DNA of 64,000 nucleotides from Nitrososphaerales archaeon. Its GTDB lineage: Archaea; Thermoproteota; Nitrososphaeria; Nitrososphaerales; CADDZS01. The translations under genes were made by a program, and so were the position numbers. The DNA is taken from contig JASHOD010000107.1 of NCBI GenBank assembly GCA_030041295.1, forward strand, positions 1 through 64,000. Direction: 5' to 3'. This document shows, one piece after another, positions 42,152 through 50,802 of this stretch (position 1 is the first letter of the stretch; each line of letters starts with the position of its first letter). The notes under the pieces are model-generated. The model had not been told where the DNA came from. It saw nothing but the letters and a program-made list of their open reading frames with translations, and did no database searches.

Positions 42152-43162
42152 TCATTTCTTTGACAGTGAGCTCATCACATCTTCTACAGAATTATAGGAT
42201 CTGTTGTCATCGAGATTCCGAAGCTCATCTTCGACGTGTGTCCTCCTACTAGGTTCGAAATCAAACACTCGCCAGCCAAACTCTTCGATCAACGCCTGCC
42301 TTGTAGTAGGATATTTTGAACTTCCCGATGCAATAATTCTCTTCAGAGATTCGAGACCCACCGGAGCATTGGGCGCCAGTCTTTGGTCATTTCCCGACTT
42401 TAATATCGTCCTCATCCTTGAGGCATCCTCGTACATTGTGAGATTGTGAAATGTAACGTATCGCTTTCGCGCCTTTGCTTCACTTACCTTGGATTCGAGA
42501 TCCTTAAGCTCCTGCGTGTCAAAACTCCACTTGGTATGGTCGCCCTGACCGAAGACCCTCGTATACAATATTCCGGATCTCGGTGAAGTCGAGAGGTCGT
42601 TCGGACCCTCTTCTTTACTAGCATCCCTAGTCGGTATGATGTCGTATTGTTCGATTAGGTCCGAAAGTTCCGGTGAATTCCATCCTCTTTCATTGCGAAT
42701 TTCCAGCGCGAATTTCGGGTTCCCCTTTGATGTCGGCGACTGTCTGGACGACGAAATAGACGCAAAGAACTCGCGCCAATCTTTTGTGACCTTGTTCGTT
42801 ATTTCAAAGGACGGAGGAAACTGGAAATGAATCACTTTGCCGTCAAGTTCGTTAGATATCGCGAGCATTTTTTCATAAATCTTGAAATTCTTTGCAATGG
42901 GCTTTAGCATTCCCACGTGGGTGAGTTCCCGATTCGCGCGCAAGGTAAACTCGAAATTCGGCGGAACGGTCTTTTTCCACTTTCTGACCCGTTCTAACTC
43001 GGGCAGCGAGTAGAAAGTCGAATTGACCTCGACAAAATCGTACAGCCTTGAGCAAACTTCCAGCTTATTCCCCTTCTTAATCGGGAGATAAGCCCAACCT
43101 CCAACCCCTATTAGGAGATTCGGCGGTTGTAATGCCCCTTTATCCTCGCTAATGTTAGGCAT
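42152..43162 (-). CDS. DUF72 (YecE-like) TIM-barrel protein
   Basis: 336 residues. LLIGVGGWAYLPIKKG and FVEVNSTFYSLPELERVRKWKKTVPPNFEFTLRA are the DUF72 opening; FALEIRNERGW and the C-terminal LYTRVFGQGDH and RKRYVTFHNL follow. The usual DUF72 ending is extended by about 90 residues. Family members are common in archaea and lack an assigned reaction. Stand-alone gene. Confidence 0.88.
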   Translation of the reverse strand: MPNISEDKGALQPPNLLIGVGGWAYLPIKKGNKLEVCSRLYDFVEVNSTFYSLPELERVRKWKKTVPPNFEFTLRANRELTHVGMLKPIAKNFKIYEKMLAISNELDGKVIHFQFPPSFEITNKVTKDWREFFASISSSRQSPTSKGNPKFALEIRNERGWNSPELSDLIEQYDIIPTRDASKEEGPNDLSTSPRSGILYTRVFGQGDHTKWSFDTQELKDLESKVSEAKARKRYVTFHNLTMYEDASRMRTILKSGNDQRLAPNAPVGLESLKRIIASGSSKYPTTRQALIEEFGWRVFDFEPSRRTHVEDELRNLDDNRSYNSVEDVMSSLSKK

Positions 43163-43240
43163 TGTCTAACAAGACTTGGCTTTGTCAATGGCAAGGACGA
43201 TGGACTAAAACGTTTATCATGATTCAATACGGAGAAAAAC

Positions 43241-44134
43241 TCAAGGCGCGGCGAATCCGAGAGTTGCAGCTTCGCTCTTTTTCTCCCGATTCTTCTCTAT
43301 CCGCTTTGCGACAAAAATGGTGACTTCATACAAGACCAAAATTGGAACTACGATTGGGATGCTTGAGATGTCTGTCGGGTCAGGATTTGCTATACTTACG
43401 GTGAGGGCTACGATGATGTATACCCATAGACGAGCCTTGGAAAGTTGTTGTGCTTTCAGTATCTTGAACTCTACGAGCGGGATCAGAAATACGGGAAATG
43501 TAAACGCGAGCCCAGTAATCAAGGGGATAAGTATCATCAGGTTTACGAAACTGTCGATAGAGATCAGGGATTCCACGCCGAGAGGCTTGTAGAAAAGAAC
43601 GAGAATATTCATGACCGTTGGAAAAATAATGAACAGTCCAAATATGCCCCCAGTGGTCAGTAACACCGAGAATGGAAGTACGTATTTCCTCACCGCTCGT
43701 TTCTCACGCTGGTAAAGACCGGGGGCTACGAAGCCGTACAGCTGGAAGAATATGTAAGGCAGGCTAATCAAAAGAGATAGAACCATTGCGACGTTGATGA
43801 ATGCAAAAACCGGGTCCGTCGGACTAGATGGGAAGAACTGGAACCCGTGAGGTACGAACCTTGCTTCCGCGCCTCTTATAAGATCCGCCAAGAGAAAATT
43901 GTAACCGTAGAATGAGTAAGGTCCCCCGAACGGTTTGAGGGGATCCGGGGCAGAGGTAACAACAATTAGGACGATGATGTAGGCGAAGAGACTTTTCTTG
44001 AGCCTTGAGCCAAGTTCGTTTAGGTGACTCCATATCGAAGCATTCGCAAAGAAACCACCTATTCCCGCGGTTGTGGAGCCACCCTGATTATTGTTGTTGC
44101 TCTTCTGAGGTCCAGAGGTGGCTTCGGTAGTCAT
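43241..44134 (-). CDS. tatC: Twin-arginine translocase subunit TatC
   Basis: 297 residues with six transmembrane helices. Characteristic stretches are SIWSHLNELGSRLKKSL at the N-terminal cytosolic side (the conserved HLxELR-like motif with the Glu), VFAFINVAMVLSLLISLPYIFFQLYGFVAPGLYQREKR and SKARLWVYIIVALTVSIANPDPTD. The N-terminus has an Asn/Gln/Gly-rich extension of about 30 residues. TatC is the receptor for folded proteins with RR signal peptides; no tatA is adjacent. Confidence 0.93.
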   Translation of the reverse strand: MTTEATSGPQKSNNNNQGGSTTAGIGGFFANASIWSHLNELGSRLKKSLFAYIIVLIVVTSAPDPLKPFGGPYSFYGYNFLLADLIRGAEARFVPHGFQFFPSSPTDPVFAFINVAMVLSLLISLPYIFFQLYGFVAPGLYQREKRAVRKYVLPFSVLLTTGGIFGLFIIFPTVMNILVLFYKPLGVESLISIDSFVNLMILIPLITGLAFTFPVFLIPLVEFKILKAQQLSKARLWVYIIVALTVSIANPDPTDISSIPIVVPILVLYEVTIFVAKRIEKNREKKSEAATLGFAAP

Positions 44135-44248
44135 GGCGAAGATGTAATCCGGTCTCCTTGTTTTACCATCATATTATCAAATTGCCCACATTCGAGCGTG
44201 AAACTATACTCCGACCAAAAGTGCAGCAATTTGCTCTTACCTCGTAGG

Positions 44249-45025
44249 TCAATAGCCAGCTTTCATTAGTCCGTAGTAGTCGAAGACCATAACTCCGTCG
44301 CTGTTTGAGAGATCATAATTGAACTGATTTTGATAGTCCTGTTTACTGACTGTGGTATAAACTCCTACACTAGCAATTATTCCCTTGTGGACGTATTGTG
44401 GGGTGTCGTATTGACTGCTATATGTTTCGAATATGAGCCACTGGGGTTTCAATGTCGTTGTGAAATCGTAGGTGGTCATCGCAATAATCCCACTATGGTA
44501 GTTTGCTTGAAGTGTCGAAAGGAGATTAAGTTGACCCTGGTTGTCTAAAGTAGACATATCCAGATTGATCCCGTCTTCACCCAGATTGTAAATTGAGCTC
44601 GGTATAGTTTGGCTGTCGTTCGTGAAAGGCAAAGAAAAGAAAAATTTGAAACCATTTGAATGCGCGACGCCGACGAAGTGTGAAAGCTGACTAGTAGTAA
44701 ACATCAGAGCACCGTTGTGATACATCTGAAAGAAAATAGTATTGAACCCTCTTGCAGAAGCATACTGAAGCATCTGATTAATATTTGATTCATTCACCGC
44801 ACCATTGTCCTGGTTGATGTAAAGAATGATGGGCTTCGACTGCGAGCTGGACGAAAGAGTAGAAGTACTTGAAGTCTCTGAATTGCTCTTGGCAGTGTTT
44901 TGATTGAGTATGAAGAAAGCGGCCGCAGATACGATTACAATAACTACAGCGCAACCAATTATTAGTGGAGCCCTACTACTCCACGTCGACTTTTGGTGCC
45001 GTCTTCTTCCACGCCGACCGCTCAT
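44249..45025 (-). CDS. Membrane-anchored extracellular protein, glycoside-hydrolase-like barrel (tentative)
   Basis: 258 residues: very basic N-terminus (GRRGRRRHQKS), one transmembrane anchor (LIIGCAVVIVIVSAAAFFIL), a Ser/Thr linker, then a domain with ILYINQDNGAVNESNINQML, FNTIFFQMYHNGALMFTTSQ, FKFFFSLPFTNDSQ and DGVMVFDYYGLMKAGY. The strand-helix rhythm with the final FDYYGL looks like a TIM-barrel sugar-binding or glycosidase-like fold, but catalytic residues cannot be fixed. It may shape the surface glycan layer. Confidence 0.6.
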   Translation of the reverse strand: MSGRRGRRRHQKSTWSSRAPLIIGCAVVIVIVSAAAFFILNQNTAKSNSETSSTSTLSSSSQSKPIILYINQDNGAVNESNINQMLQYASARGFNTIFFQMYHNGALMFTTSQLSHFVGVAHSNGFKFFFSLPFTNDSQTIPSSIYNLGEDGINLDMSTLDNQGQLNLLSTLQANYHSGIIAMTTYDFTTTLKPQWLIFETYSSQYDTPQYVHKGIIASVGVYTTVSKQDYQNQFNYDLSNSDGVMVFDYYGLMKAGY

Positions 45026-45179
45026 TTCGTAGTGGTCTTTTCATCTAAAACGGCATTCATTTCCTTTACTGTGTTGCTTCACACTAGAACGCTGTGAAGA
45101 CGCTGTCGATTCTGACAAACAATCTTAAACAGCCTTGATCTGAGTTCTTAGATGCCGCTTTTCTTGGGCGAATGTAATC

Positions 45180-45698
45180 TTGAGGACTGGTACTAGCGGG
45201 TTATCAAAGAGTAACATTATCACTCTTCTCGTCGTTGGCGTATTCGTAGCGCTCGTGATCGTATCTCTTGTGCTGACCTACGCGCCAAGCGTAACTACAG
45301 CAACCACGCCGAATGACCCAATTTCAATTTCGGCGCTTACGCTCATCGCTGGTTCAGCCTCATCTGTGTCACTCAATAAGACATGTGGAGAATACGCCTC
45401 GCTCCAGATATATGTGACAAATAACTCGCCCAACATCTATTACCTTAGCAACGTCACGATAATGGAGTATCATGCTTCGAAGAATAATGGAACGACGCTT
45501 ACTCCGGTGTCAAATGGCTGCCTTCCAGTCTCGCAGACCAATCCCGAAGTTCCTCAGGGCGCAGATGATGTCTTAATTCAAACATATCCGGACATCACAG
45601 TCGTCTTTCCTAGTATCTGGAACGTGACGGTCAATTTCAGCAACGGACAGAACGTGTTCCAGGCAGCCTTGGCCGCAACGCCCTATACGGGCGATTAG
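45180..45698 (+). CDS. Secreted or membrane-anchored small protein
   Basis: 172 residues with one N-terminal hydrophobic helix (IITLLVVGVFVALVIVSLVL) then an extracellular beta-rich domain with several sequons and a Cys pair (NKTCGEY and SNGCLPV). No family recognised. TTG start at 45180. Divergent from the preceding anchored protein and convergent with cdvB. Confidence 0.55.
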   Translation: MRTGTSGLSKSNIITLLVVGVFVALVIVSLVLTYAPSVTTATTPNDPISISALTLIAGSASSVSLNKTCGEYASLQIYVTNNSPNIYYLSNVTIMEYHASKNNGTTLTPVSNGCLPVSQTNPEVPQGADDVLIQTYPDITVVFPSIWNVTVNFSNGQNVFQAALAATPYTGD

Positions 45699-45714
45699 AG
45701 CAAGGGACAGTATT

Positions 45715-46374
45715 TTAGATCGAAGTATCCGTTGTGGATTGATCCGACGAATTGACATCGGGCAAGTCTGGAAGCGTCGATGCCATTTTCGTCTCTGCTA
45801 CGACGGAGGCCTCGGCGAGTATCTTCTCCGCCTCCTCGCTCGTCGTGTCGAAGTTGAAGCCTGTTATTCCTGAGATACTTCCGATTTCCTGCATCAATCC
45901 CTCCAATCCAGAGTTGATCTCGCCCATGGTTTCGTTTGCAGACGGCATGACAGCGATAAGAGTCGTCCTGACGGTTCTGACTACCTGACCGACTGGCGCT
46001 AGTACGGTAGCCAAGTCTCCGATGTCTGTAATTGTCTTCAGTCTGCCTTGGACACTTTCAAGTGATAATTTCGCTCCATTCACGAGTTTGATCGCTTTCC
46101 TCAGTTCTGTGAGCTCGCTCGCATAAGCATTCGCTGACACGGTATCATGCTTTTGCATAGCAGTACTCGTTCTTGTGAAGAGCTTTTTCTCTTTCTCTTC
46201 CATCTTCGCTATACTTTTGTCTAGCTTTACAATTTGGGAGGTGAGGGCTCGATCTGTATCATTGAGCTTCTTTCTAAGATCGCTAGGTTCATTGACCGCA
46301 TTCTTTATTCTAGTCGAAAAAGTTTCCTTGCTCCTGTCAGTTTGCCATTTTCCGGTAAAACTATTGTCTGCCAA
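45715..46374 (-). CDS. cdvB: ESCRT-III-like cell-division protein CdvB
   Basis: 219 residues, highly helical and charged. The Snf7-like core is FSTRIKNAVNEPSDLRKKL, then SQIVKLDKSIAKMEEKEKKLF and TISDIG-like KTITDIGDLATVLAPVGQVV, followed by acidic helices (GEINSGLEGLMQEIGSISG, EEAEKILAEA). CdvB polymers constrict the membrane during archaeal division. cdvA and cdvC are not adjacent, so this may be one of several CdvB paralogues. It ends in an acidic unstructured tail. Confidence 0.85.
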   Translation of the reverse strand: MADNSFTGKWQTDRSKETFSTRIKNAVNEPSDLRKKLNDTDRALTSQIVKLDKSIAKMEEKEKKLFTRTSTAMQKHDTVSANAYASELTELRKAIKLVNGAKLSLESVQGRLKTITDIGDLATVLAPVGQVVRTVRTTLIAVMPSANETMGEINSGLEGLMQEIGSISGITGFNFDTTSEEAEKILAEASVVAETKMASTLPDLPDVNSSDQSTTDTSI

Positions 46375-46527
46375 ATCTAAATAACACTTAGGTACTGTAA
46401 GTTAATCCAACATTGTGGTGAGAGGCATTATACTGAAGAGAGTCTAGAAAAGACAAGCTTTTCACAAAGAGAAGTTGACCCAGACCCATGGAATCACTTT
46501 TACTATCATTAGATCTCAATTGAACTC

Positions 46528-46965
46528 ATGGCGACTCTAGAAACCGGAACCATTCGTCAGAAGATCGAAATCCCAAATGCTACACCAGATCAAGTGTACA
46601 ATGCGTTTCTTTCTTCAAAAGAGCATTCTCAATTCACTGGCTCAAAGGCAAAATGCAGCGCCAAGGTTGGAGACAAATTTCAAGCTTGGGATGGCTATAT
46701 TACTGGGAAGAACATCGAATTAATTCCCGGAAAGAAAATAGTCCAGGATTGGATCACGACCGAGTTCCCAGATGGTTATTCGTTTTCGAAATTACAGATC
46801 AACCTAGCAAAATCGAAGAAGAATGATGGGGGAACTACGCTAACTATGGTTCACTCGGAAGTTCCTGCTTCTCAAGTTGAAAAGTACTCTGGCGGGTGGC
46901 ACGAATCTTATTGGGTTCCGATGAACACTTACTTTTCCGAAAAGAAACAAAACGCAAAAAGGTAG
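46528..46965 (+). CDS. SRPBCC/AHSA1-family protein
   Basis: 145 residues. IRQKIEIPNATPDQVYNAFLSSKEHSQFTG is the START-like opening, FQAWDGYITGKNIELIPGKKIVQDW is the AHSA1 pattern, and the C-terminal helix is KYSGGWHESYWVPMNTYF. A hydrophobic-cavity protein; the AHSA1 group includes Hsp90 co-chaperone-like and stress proteins. The ligand is unknown. Confidence 0.85.
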   Translation: MATLETGTIRQKIEIPNATPDQVYNAFLSSKEHSQFTGSKAKCSAKVGDKFQAWDGYITGKNIELIPGKKIVQDWITTEFPDGYSFSKLQINLAKSKKNDGGTTLTMVHSEVPASQVEKYSGGWHESYWVPMNTYFSEKKQNAKR

Positions 46966-46983
46966 GAAGCACCATCTCCTCCT

Positions 46984-47946
46984 CTAAGCTGTTAGTCTTA
47001 ATCTAGAGCCACAGCTAGGGCAGAAAATCGAGTCTTGAGCAGCAAGAGCTCCGCACTTGGGGCAGGTTATACTTTGAGCCTGTTGTGGAGTGGGGGTACT
47101 CGCAGGAGGTGGCCATGTTTGCATTCCAGGAGGCGGAGGAGGCGGGTAAAACGAGGCCGTCGGAGGAGGCGAAATTCTCACAGAGTTTGAGTAATAGTAC
47201 ACAGCCAAAAATATGGGAATCAGCGGAAGATAGAGAGCCGAAAGAATGCTGCTCGCGATGGTGCTTCCAACCCCTCCGATGAAACCGGTGATAACGCTCA
47301 CTATGACCCCAGCTATTGCGATGATGATTCCGAAGATCAAAAAGAGCACAAACGTCTTGCCCCACCTATGACCTACAAGCTGTCGGCTCCTCCCCATGCT
47401 GCCAAAGCCAGCGTTCTCGATTATGATTACGGGGATGACGAGAGAGAACATTATTGAAAGAATGATCCCCGGCACAATCAAGGCGATGAAACCGAGGATC
47501 ACGATAATCCCGACGACTATCCCGACTGCCCACATCCAGGGAATTTTGAAAAGGGAGAAGTTGACGGACTGGACAATGTCCACTTTCTCGCCCTTGATCT
47601 CGTCAGAGGCCATTTTTACGCCGCTACCGTATAAGAGAGGATACGAGATCAGAGTTATGATGGCAAGCAGGCCGATCAGTTCCACTAATGCGCCGAAATA
47701 TCCGGGTAAAGCAGAGTCGAACTGCGGCGTCCCTGCCGCCGGCAGACTCGGAACAACGACCGCTGAACGAATGAGAGCGGTCAGCACACCAAGCGCCGTC
47801 TCGATGATCGCGAAGAGAATTACAAACTTTACAAACTCGCGCCGGTATAGATCGAAGGTCTCCGAGATTACCTCTCCGAGCGAGAGCTCGCTCGAGATTC
47901 CTTCTGGTTGTGGATTCACTGGGGTCTTCCCACCCTGTGCGCTCAC
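46984..47946 (-). CDS. Multi-pass membrane protein with C-terminal zinc ribbon
   Basis: 320 residues. Six or so hydrophobic helices are followed by a Pro-rich linker (PPPTASFYPPPPPPG) and a zinc ribbon CPKCGALAAQDSIFCPSCGSRL. The membrane part (LGEVISETFDLYRREFVKFVILF) resembles DUF975-like or glycerophosphodiester-phosphodiesterase membrane domains. The ribbon is nearly the same as in the protein at 49068-49850, suggesting shared partners. Function unknown; a membrane-organising role is possible. Confidence 0.6.
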   Translation of the reverse strand: MSAQGGKTPVNPQPEGISSELSLGEVISETFDLYRREFVKFVILFAIIETALGVLTALIRSAVVVPSLPAAGTPQFDSALPGYFGALVELIGLLAIITLISYPLLYGSGVKMASDEIKGEKVDIVQSVNFSLFKIPWMWAVGIVVGIIVILGFIALIVPGIILSIMFSLVIPVIIIENAGFGSMGRSRQLVGHRWGKTFVLFLIFGIIIAIAGVIVSVITGFIGGVGSTIASSILSALYLPLIPIFLAVYYYSNSVRISPPPTASFYPPPPPPGMQTWPPPASTPTPQQAQSITCPKCGALAAQDSIFCPSCGSRLRLTA

Positions 47947-48076
47947 ACCTACACGCTCAAACTAGATATTCCTTCTGATTTTGATTACAAAGTGCCTCCC
48001 AATTTGGACCATGAATCAGTGAGAACCATGTGTTTCAAACAGTAGTTTCAAGTAGGAGGACTAGTCGCTTTCCTCT

Positions 48077-49066
48077 GTGATGTTGCTCCGAAAACGCAGA
48101 TATGCGATTTCAAGCGTTGCGACCGCGCTTGTTGCTTCGGTAGTTATCATAATATCTGCAGGAGTCGGCATTTACGAGGCGAATCTCGCCGTTGATTTGA
48201 CTCGGACAGCCAGCAACGTACTTGTACTAACGACTGCGACACAGAGTTCTTTCAACATAACGACTTGGTACACTGCCGCTAACCAGACTTTAATTGTGCT
48301 AAACTCATCAAACGGTTCATTGGCATGTCGAAGTATCGCGGAAGGGCAAAACTATTCTGCAAGCTGGAGCGGGAACGTTTGCACTCTGACCGGTTCCTAT
48401 TATATCTCGAGCGACGCCTTAGAACCATATGTAACTTTGGAGATCCTACCTGGTGTGACGCTAGTTATGAACGGCGCGGGTTTTGGAAACTATGGGACGA
48501 TAATCAATAACGGAACGATGGATGTAGAAACTTTCCTTACGTCATTTGGCGTCATAGATAATTTTGGGTTGATTTCCACGAACGTATCGTTAGGCACGGC
48601 GGTCGATTACTACTTTATGCCAAATGGTGGGACGTTCGATAACTACGGAGCTTTCTTAATCAATGGCGATTTTATCGGATACTATCAACACGACGAATCA
48701 TATCTCAACGGTACCGCATACACCACATATATCACTGCGGGAGAGGAAAATCTCACAGGAGGACAGTTCGATAATGGAGCTATACTTGACAACTACGGCA
48801 TCATCAACAACACTGGATCGGTCTGGAACGGCGTGAGCGGTTCGAATTTCAATAGTACTATCAACAACTACGGAACGATACGGAATCTAAAATACGCCGA
48901 GTTCGTCAATGACTACACGATTAACAACAACGACAACGGCACAATCGTTAATTCAGGCAGCTTTGCAAATGATGGAATAATCTGTGGCAGCAATCTGGTG
49001 GAATCCAGTGCAAGCGCTTACTCGGGGAGAGCAATTATGGAAGCCTGCAGTACGGCTAGTCCCTAA
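48077..49066 (+). CDS. Surface protein with pilin-like N-terminus and Asn-Gly repeat domain
   Basis: 329 residues. LLRKRRYAISSVATALVASVVIIISAGV resembles an archaeal class III signal (basic stretch then hydrophobic helix). Residues about 130-290 contain repeats of the type NYGTIINNG, NFGLIS, NYGAFLING, NYGIINNTG and NYGTIRNL, spaced 15-40 apart, typical of a parallel beta-helix or right-handed solenoid. A Cys pair sits at the C-terminus. Likely displayed at the cell surface, maybe as pilus-like adhesin; it ends 1 nt before the convergent zinc-ribbon gene. Confidence 0.6.
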   Translation: MMLLRKRRYAISSVATALVASVVIIISAGVGIYEANLAVDLTRTASNVLVLTTATQSSFNITTWYTAANQTLIVLNSSNGSLACRSIAEGQNYSASWSGNVCTLTGSYYISSDALEPYVTLEILPGVTLVMNGAGFGNYGTIINNGTMDVETFLTSFGVIDNFGLISTNVSLGTAVDYYFMPNGGTFDNYGAFLINGDFIGYYQHDESYLNGTAYTTYITAGEENLTGGQFDNGAILDNYGIINNTGSVWNGVSGSNFNSTINNYGTIRNLKYAEFVNDYTINNNDNGTIVNSGSFANDGIICGSNLVESSASAYSGRAIMEACSTASP

Positions 49067-49067
49067 A

Positions 49068-49850
49068 CTACTGCTTCAATCTGGAGCCGCAACTAGGGCA
49101 GAAAATAGTATCTTGGGTTACTGGAGCTCCACAATTGGGGCACGTCGCACCTTGAGACCACTGTGGAGCGGGTGTGCTAGGAGTGGCAGGTGGCGGCGGT
49201 TGCATCGATCCGGGAGGAGGAGGCGGAGCAGGATAGGTAGACGTATCAGTCCATGCGACGCCGCTTACACTTTCAGGAATAGAAAAGAATGCGACGACGA
49301 GGAGTATTTGAGCGACGAAAATGATGATTAAGCCAATTAGAACGATGGTGAGGATGGCGCCAATTAAGTAGATCAGCGCAGCTGTTCCAAATAAGCTTAC
49401 GTTCAGCTTTTGGGAAATTTCCTTGTAACCTCTTCTCACAAAGATAGACGATACGATGAAAATAATCCAAAGCAAAATAAATCCAAAGATAATGTCGAGT
49501 GCCACTCCGAGAACTCCAGGAGGCAATGATGACGTTCCAGTAATAGTTGTTGTTGTCGAAGTTCTCAATGCGGTTAGCGCGCTGAGATTTTTCAAAACGG
49601 CCACTATAACGATCGCAAATGCGATAACAGCTCCCACAATCGCGACCACGATTCCTATCAGGATGTTCTTGAAAATCGAGGGTGCTTGCACAACTTCAGA
49701 AATGTTCTTGACAGCAATGATGGTCATGATCAGGCCAATTATGGGAGCAACCGCCCCTCCATAGGGAATGACAAAGGAAACAAATCCACCGAGCAGGACG
49801 AGAATAGAACCAATGCCGCCGAGAGTTTTGGCTTGCGATAGTGATGCCAT
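49068..49850 (-). CDS. DUF996-type membrane protein with zinc ribbon
   Basis: 260 residues. AKTLGGIGSILVLLGGFV is the DUF996 opening, followed by about five helices (IIGLIMTIIAVKNISEVV, IGIVVAIVGAVIAFAIVIVA), a Pro-rich linker (YPAPPPPPGSMQPPPP) and a terminal ribbon CPNCGAPVTQDTIFCPSCGSRL. It shares the linker-plus-ribbon tail with the protein at 46984-47946 despite unrelated membrane parts. Unknown role. Confidence 0.7.
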   Translation of the reverse strand: MASLSQAKTLGGIGSILVLLGGFVSFVIPYGGAVAPIIGLIMTIIAVKNISEVVQAPSIFKNILIGIVVAIVGAVIAFAIVIVAVLKNLSALTALRTSTTTTITGTSSLPPGVLGVALDIIFGFILLWIIFIVSSIFVRRGYKEISQKLNVSLFGTAALIYLIGAILTIVLIGLIIIFVAQILLVVAFFSIPESVSGVAWTDTSTYPAPPPPPGSMQPPPPATPSTPAPQWSQGATCPNCGAPVTQDTIFCPSCGSRLKQ

Positions 49851-49999
49851 CTGTTTATGACGGCGAGAACGTAGTTGTTGTCTCTATTAAGATTATAACC
49901 GAATGCTATGAATGAACACTTTTGTTCCTTCGCAGATTCTAAATAGACTATTTAGAGGATATTTATTTAGCACGTAGTTTTGTTTACAAACCATTAGCC

Positions 50000-50494
50000 A
50001 TGCAAAACGCACCTGTACACTTTGAACTTCCTGTGAACGATCCGGAAAAGATGTCAAAGTTCTATTCCGAAGCTTTCGGTTGGAGATTTGAAGCATCCCC
50101 GATGGGTGAGGGTCAAACCTATTGGATGATCAGCACTGGACCTGAAGGACAATCTCTCAACGGAGGGATGTACAAGAGAACAGAACCGGATGAACTTTTG
50201 AGAATCTACGTTGGCGATGAAGATCTCGAGGGTGTGATTTCGAGAGTAGAGAAAGCAGGAGGAAGTTTGATCAACAGATTTGATATTCCGGGCATGGTAA
50301 CTGGCGCCCTAATGTACGACCCCGAAAGAAATGTGGTTGGAGTGGTAAAAAGCCCACAGCCTCAGGCATCCGCAGCAGCAACAACAAAAAGTACAAACGG
50401 AAGAAAAGCTCCTTCGAACCGACGATCGACTTCTTCAGCACGGAAGAAATCCCGCGCCGAATCTAAGAAAGGATCTTCAAAGAAAAGGAAGTAA
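50000..50494 (+). CDS. VOC/glyoxalase-fold protein with histone-like basic tail
   Basis: 164 residues. Residues 1-115 are a VOC domain (VHFELPVNDPEKMSKFYSEAFGW, then the paired half DEDLEGVISRVEKAGG and DPERNVVGVV). The first metal His (VHFEL) and the final Glu position (N in NVVGV) suggest an incomplete metal site. The last about 45 residues are Lys/Arg/Ser/Ala-rich (NRRSTSSARKKSR, SKKGSSKKRK), like a histone H1 tail, giving possible DNA or RNA binding. A TATA-like ATTTATTTAG lies about 40 nt upstream. Confidence 0.75.
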   Translation: MQNAPVHFELPVNDPEKMSKFYSEAFGWRFEASPMGEGQTYWMISTGPEGQSLNGGMYKRTEPDELLRIYVGDEDLEGVISRVEKAGGSLINRFDIPGMVTGALMYDPERNVVGVVKSPQPQASAAATTKSTNGRKAPSNRRSTSSARKKSRAESKKGSSKKRK

Positions 50495-50503
50495 GTTTTT
50501 TCC

Positions 50504-50671
50504 TTACTTCCAAGTTGAGTAACGGTCGTGCCTAGTACTTTCATAGTGTTCCATAAGTTCGCTCCTAGTCTTGTACGAAGATTTGCACTTGACGCAAGAA
50601 AAAGTGAGAATTCTTACCCACTGCTCTTTTTGGTCGCTGGTTTCATTTACTTTGTCTGATTGCGACGCCAT
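50504..50671 (-). CDS. Single C2H2 zinc-finger protein (55 aa)
   Basis: From ATG 50671 the frame gives a 55-residue protein with CVKCKSSYKTRSELMEHYES followed by TRHD, a C-x2-C-x12-H-x5-H finger. Small C2H2 proteins like this are typical of thaumarchaeota. It may bind nucleic acid or a protein partner. Convergent with the VOC gene, 9 nt apart. Confidence 0.65.
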   Translation of the reverse strand: MASQSDKVNETSDQKEQWVRILTFSCVKCKSSYKTRSELMEHYESTRHDRYSTWK

Positions 50672-50802
50672 GAGAAATTACTCTTTCTGCTCCTAATCTT
50701 TTTCGATAAGATGAAGGCCTAGTTTCTTATCTTTTTTTGAATCGTACGCAGAATATCCTCTTAATCGTTGCCCTTGTGAAAACGCCAAGGCCATCTAATT
50801 CC

